A stretch of DNA of 64,000 nucleotides from Branchiibius hedensis. GTDB lineage: Bacteria > Actinomycetota > Actinomycetes > Actinomycetales > Dermatophilaceae. This document shows, piece after piece, positions 61,320 to 64,000 of the stretch (its first letter is position 1; each line of letters opens with the position of its first letter). The translations under genes and the position numbers were made by a program. The notes beneath the pieces were generated by a model. It saw only the letters and a program-made list of their open reading frames with translations. It searched no databases and was not told the origin of the DNA. The DNA is taken from positions 1,116,001 through 1,180,000 of the forward strand of contig NZ_UESZ01000001.1 of assembly GCF_900108585.1 (NCBI RefSeq), written 5' to 3'.

Positions 61320-62540
61320 TCAGACGCGGATGGTGGCCAGGTAGTCGCCGATCCGGGTCAGCGCCTCGGTGAGGTCCTCGACGGAGGGCAGCGTCACCAG
61401 CCGGAAATGGTCGGGCTCGGGCCAGTTGAACCCAGTGCCGTGCGTGACCAGGATCTTGGTCTCCCGCAGGAGGTCGATGACGAACTTCTCATCGTCGGCG
61501 ATCGGGTAGACCTGCGGATCCAGCCGCGGGAAGCAGTACAGCGCCCCCATCGGCTTCACGCAGGACACCCCCGGGATCGCGTTGAGCATGTCGTAGGCGA
61601 CGTTGCGCTGCTCGAGCAGCCGTCCGCCCGGGAGCAGCAGGTCGTTGATGGACTGGTATCCACCCAACGCGGTCTGGATCGCATGCTGCGCAGGGACATT
61701 CGCGCACATCCGCATATTCGCCAAGAGAGTCAGGCCCTCGAGAAAGTCGGTTGCCCGCCGCCGGGGTCCGGTGATGGTGACCCAGCCGCTGCGGAACCCG
61801 GCGACCCGATACGCCTTGGACAGTCCACTGAAGGTCAGACAGAGCACGTCCTCTGCGGCATATGCCGCCAGGTGGTGGTGAACGGCGCCGTCGAAGAGGA
61901 TCTTCTCGTAGATCTCGTCGGCAAACAGGACCAGGTCGTGCCGCCGGGCGATGTCGGCCAGACCCTGGAGGATCTCGGGGGAGTAGACCGCACCAGTCGG
62001 GTTGTTGGGATTGATGACGACCAACGCGTGCGTGTTCTCGGTGATCTTGGACTCGATATCGGCCAGATCGGGGTTCCAGTCGTCGGCCTCGTCGCAGCGG
62101 TAGTGCACCGGTGTCCCGCCGGCCAGGGACACCGCTCCGGTCCACAAGGGGTAGTCCGGCGCCGGCACCAGGATCTCGTTGCCGTCGTCGACAAACGCCT
62201 GCAGCACCAGCGAGATCATCTCGCTGACGCCGTTACCGATGAAGACGTCCTCGACCCGGACGTCGGTCAGGCCCTCGGCCTGGTAGAAGTTGGCGACCGC
62301 CGTACGGGCCGAGTAGATCCCACGGGAGTCGCTGTACCCCTGCGCGTTGGGCAGGTGATGCACCATGTCTTGCAGGATCGTCTCGGGCGCCTCGAAACCG
62401 AACGGGGCCGGGTTGCCGATGTTCAGCTTCAGGATCCGGTGCCCTTCGGCTTCCAAGCGCTCGGCCTCGACCAGGATCGGGCCGCGCACGTCGTACCGCA
62501 CGTGCTGGAGCTTCTTGGACTGTCGGATATCGCGGGCCAC
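61320..62540 (-). CDS. alaA: Alanine-type PLP aminotransferase (AlaA-like)
   Basis: Class I/II aminotransferase of 406 aa. Motifs: LNIGNPAPFGFEAPETILQD, YSDSRGIYSARTAVANFYQA, VVINPNNPTGAVYSPEIL, and PLP lysine in LSGLSKAYRVAGFRSGW. It resembles AlaA/YfbQ (Rv0337c), glutamate-pyruvate transaminase. GTG start at 62540; 15 bases downstream lies the AlkD-like gene on the same strand. Confidence 0.9.
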   Translation of the reverse strand: MARDIRQSKKLQHVRYDVRGPILVEAERLEAEGHRILKLNIGNPAPFGFEAPETILQDMVHHLPNAQGYSDSRGIYSARTAVANFYQAEGLTDVRVEDVFIGNGVSEMISLVLQAFVDDGNEILVPAPDYPLWTGAVSLAGGTPVHYRCDEADDWNPDLADIESKITENTHALVVINPNNPTGAVYSPEILQGLADIARRHDLVLFADEIYEKILFDGAVHHHLAAYAAEDVLCLTFSGLSKAYRVAGFRSGWVTITGPRRRATDFLEGLTLLANMRMCANVPAQHAIQTALGGYQSINDLLLPGGRLLEQRNVAYDMLNAIPGVSCVKPMGALYCFPRLDPQVYPIADDEKFVIDLLRETKILVTHGTGFNWPEPDHFRLVTLPSVEDLTEALTRIGDYLATIRV

Positions 62541-62564
62541 GGCCGAATTATCGCACCGGTCGGG

Positions 62565-64000
62565 TTACGCCGCGCTGGCTCCGTCCCGGATGCGGACAGT
62601 CGAACCAGTCTCGCAGCGGCGGACTTCCAACTGGGTGGGGATGCGTTGGCGCAGGTCCGGGACGTGACTGACGATCCCGACGACACGATCGCCCGCCCGC
62701 AATTCGTCCAGGACCTGTAGCACTCGATCCAGGGTGTCCTGATCGAGTGACCCGAAACCTTCGTCGACCAGTAGGGTCTCCAAGGGCCGTCCGCCGGTCT
62801 CTGCCAGGACCGCGTCGCCCAACCCGAGGGCCAGTGACAGCGACGCCATGAAGGACTCGCCCCCGGACAGCGTGGCCGTGTCGCGCGTTTGTCCGGTCCA
62901 GGCGTCCCGGACGACCAGGCCCAGACCACTGCGCGCGCCGTGCTTGGCCCGCGCGTCGCTGTGCTCGAGGGTGAACCGGCCGTCACTCATCGCGGTCAGC
63001 CGCTCGTTGGCGAGGGTGGTCACCGACTCCAGTCGCGCGGCGAGCACGTAGGCGGACAGACGCATTCGGAGGGTGTTGTCCTCGCCGGAGCCGTTGACCG
63101 TGTCGGCGAGTGAGGCAATGGTGGCGAACTTCTCATTCGCCGCAACGTACGCCGAGTGCACGCTTGCGAGGTCAGCGGACAAGGTGCGTAGCCGGGTGAC
63201 CGTCGTTTCGAGTGCGGTCGCCGCCGCCCGCTCACGGTCGGCGCGCTCCTCTGCATGGGCGGCGGCCGCTTCCAACTCGGACAGGTCCTCTGCGGGCGCG
63301 GCGCAAGCGGCGACGACGGCCGGCAGTTCGAGCACCGCGGTGGTCGCTTGCAGACGGGCGTCGTAGTCGGAGATGGCGGCCTCTATCGACGCCACTTCCG
63401 CTGCGCTGCAACGGGATTCGCTGTACTTGGCGAGATCGGGGAAGTCCTGGGCGGCCAACGCGGTAGCCAGGTCAGCAGCTGCTTGCTCGACGAGTTCCTG
63501 ATCGGTGGTGGCCGTCGTGAGCAGCCGCACCACCTGATCGACCGCGGTGCTGGCCGCTGCGTGCCCCGCGGGGTCGCTCCCGCAGGGGCAGGTGTCCGCG
63601 TGAACCTGCAGCGCCCCCTCGATGGTGCTGTGGAGCTCGGCGAGCTCTGCTTCGGCGTCCGTCAGACGCGCCTGGTCGGTCGCGAGATCGGCCGTCGCCG
63701 CGGAGAGTTCGGCTGCCACCTGCTCTGCGGCCGTGTCCAGTTCGGCCAGTGCGCGTTCTGCGTCGCTGACTCGCTCGACTTCGTGTGCTGCATCTTGTTG
63801 CACCACGGCAGCCGCGCCCACGAGTCCGTCGAGGACGCCCGGCTCGATTGGCGAGGTCGCCGACCAGACCGAGCTTGCAGCCGACATCGCATCGGCGGGC
63901 AGCCACGCGCTGACGTCGTCCCAGGCCGGCAGGTCAGCGTGCGCAGCACTCCACTGAGCCTCCAAGGTGGTCAGTCTGGCTCGGGCGGCGGCAAGGGCCT
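62565..64000 (-). CDS. sbcC: Exonuclease SbcC, C-terminal part (5' end outside window)
   Basis: C-terminal half of the Rad50-like SbcC ATPase that works with nuclease SbcD. Visible are long coiled-coil Ala/Glu-rich stretches, the hook region DTCPCGSDPAGHAAAS, ABC signature TLSGGESFMASLSLALGLGD and Walker B LLVDEGFGSLDQDTLDRVLQ. The frame stays open through the window edge, so TTG 63965 is not the start. sbcD is expected upstream, outside. Confidence 0.88.
   Translation of the reverse strand, partial: ALAAARARLTTLEAQWSAAHADLPAWDDVSAWLPADAMSAASSVWSATSPIEPGVLDGLVGAAAVVQQDAAHEVERVSDAERALAELDTAAEQVAAELSAATADLATDQARLTDAEAELAELHSTIEGALQVHADTCPCGSDPAGHAAASTAVDQVVRLLTTATTDQELVEQAAADLATALAAQDFPDLAKYSESRCSAAEVASIEAAISDYDARLQATTAVLELPAVVAACAAPAEDLSELEAAAAHAEERADRERAAATALETTVTRLRTLSADLASVHSAYVAANEKFATIASLADTVNGSGEDNTLRMRLSAYVLAARLESVTTLANERLTAMSDGRFTLEHSDARAKHGARSGLGLVVRDAWTGQTRDTATLSGGESFMASLSLALGLGDAVLAETGGRPLETLLVDEGFGSLDQDTLDRVLQVLDELRAGDRVVGIVSHVPDLRQRIPTQLEVRRCETGSTVRIRDGASAA

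Noticed and set aside
60642-62720. 692-codon plus-strand frame across the AlkD and aminotransferase genes
   Set aside because: It runs across two well-defined minus-strand genes and has no recognisable domain.
1-64000. CRISPR arrays, rRNA genes, intact insertion sequences, phage genes or a replication origin
   Set aside because: Scanned by eye for regular repeats, transposases, integrases and DnaA-box clusters; none found. Weak or highly degraded copies could be missed.

Overview
The window is high-GC actinobacterial chromosome, most likely a Micrococcales actinomycete of the Dermacoccaceae/Intrasporangiaceae kind. This is inferred from a mycothiol-dependent dehydrogenase, GTP-dependent PEP carboxykinase, many GTG starts, 1-8 base stop/start overlaps, and a block that matches the mycobacterial pgsA2-gcvH-garA-gcvP gene order. 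It is mostly core chromosome with accessory catabolic islands. I see no CRISPR array, rRNA operon, prophage or intact insertion sequence.

Layout. (1) 1-5576: tightly overlapping housekeeping operon scpA-scpB-rluB-tyrA-cmk-der. der is split by an apparent one-base deletion. (2) 5573-14785: FUSC membrane protein, tRNA-Pro(GGG), a decayed non-coding stretch, TetR/SnoaL divergent pair, methyltransferase, EthD-like protein behind a CRP-type site, flavin/F420 oxidoreductase, an acyl-CoA synthetase relic, a large SARP/NB-ARC regulator and a small secreted protein. (3) 14327-18301: Lrp regulator divergent from a branched-chain 2-oxoacid dehydrogenase operon (E1alpha, E1beta, E2). (4) 18372-25658: GntR regulator and an eight-gene uptake and catabolism operon (binding protein, two permeases, ATPase, FAH hydrolase, FAD oxidase, VOC enzyme, Dabb protein) with matching palindromes at both promoters. 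(5) 25679-35408: UvrA-like ATPase, methyltransferase, membrane-anchored trypsin-like protease, PEP carboxykinase, DUF2505 protein, secreted lipase, second FUSC-like protein. (6) 35356-39906: MFS exporter, M20 amidohydrolase and metal-dependent amidohydrolase. (7) 40003-44622: response regulator with an atypical sensor, GAP-family membrane protein, carboxylesterase. (8) 44639-45822: tryptophanyl-tRNA synthetase behind a short Trp-containing leader peptide and a four-segment transcription attenuator, the clearest regulatory system in the window. (9) 45836-48142: NUDIX-like protein, mycothiol-dependent dehydrogenase and MBL-fold hydrolase. (10) 48168-56686: CDP-alcohol phosphotransferase, DUF881, DUF1290, DUF881, gcvH, FHA protein, MerR, DUF151 nuclease, MerR, glycine riboswitch, gcvP. 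(11) 56679-64000: alpha/beta hydrolase, phosphotransferase-fold protein, P-loop kinase, HNH endonuclease, AlkD-like protein, alanine-type aminotransferase and a truncated SbcC.

How genes work together: glycine cleavage (gcvH, gcvP), the FHA protein and PEP carboxykinase link nitrogen and carbon flow. The Bkd complex and the GntR operon are catabolic modules with their own regulators. The attenuator and riboswitch are two RNA controls keyed to amino-acid supply. All function calls come from reading motifs by eye; no database search was run.
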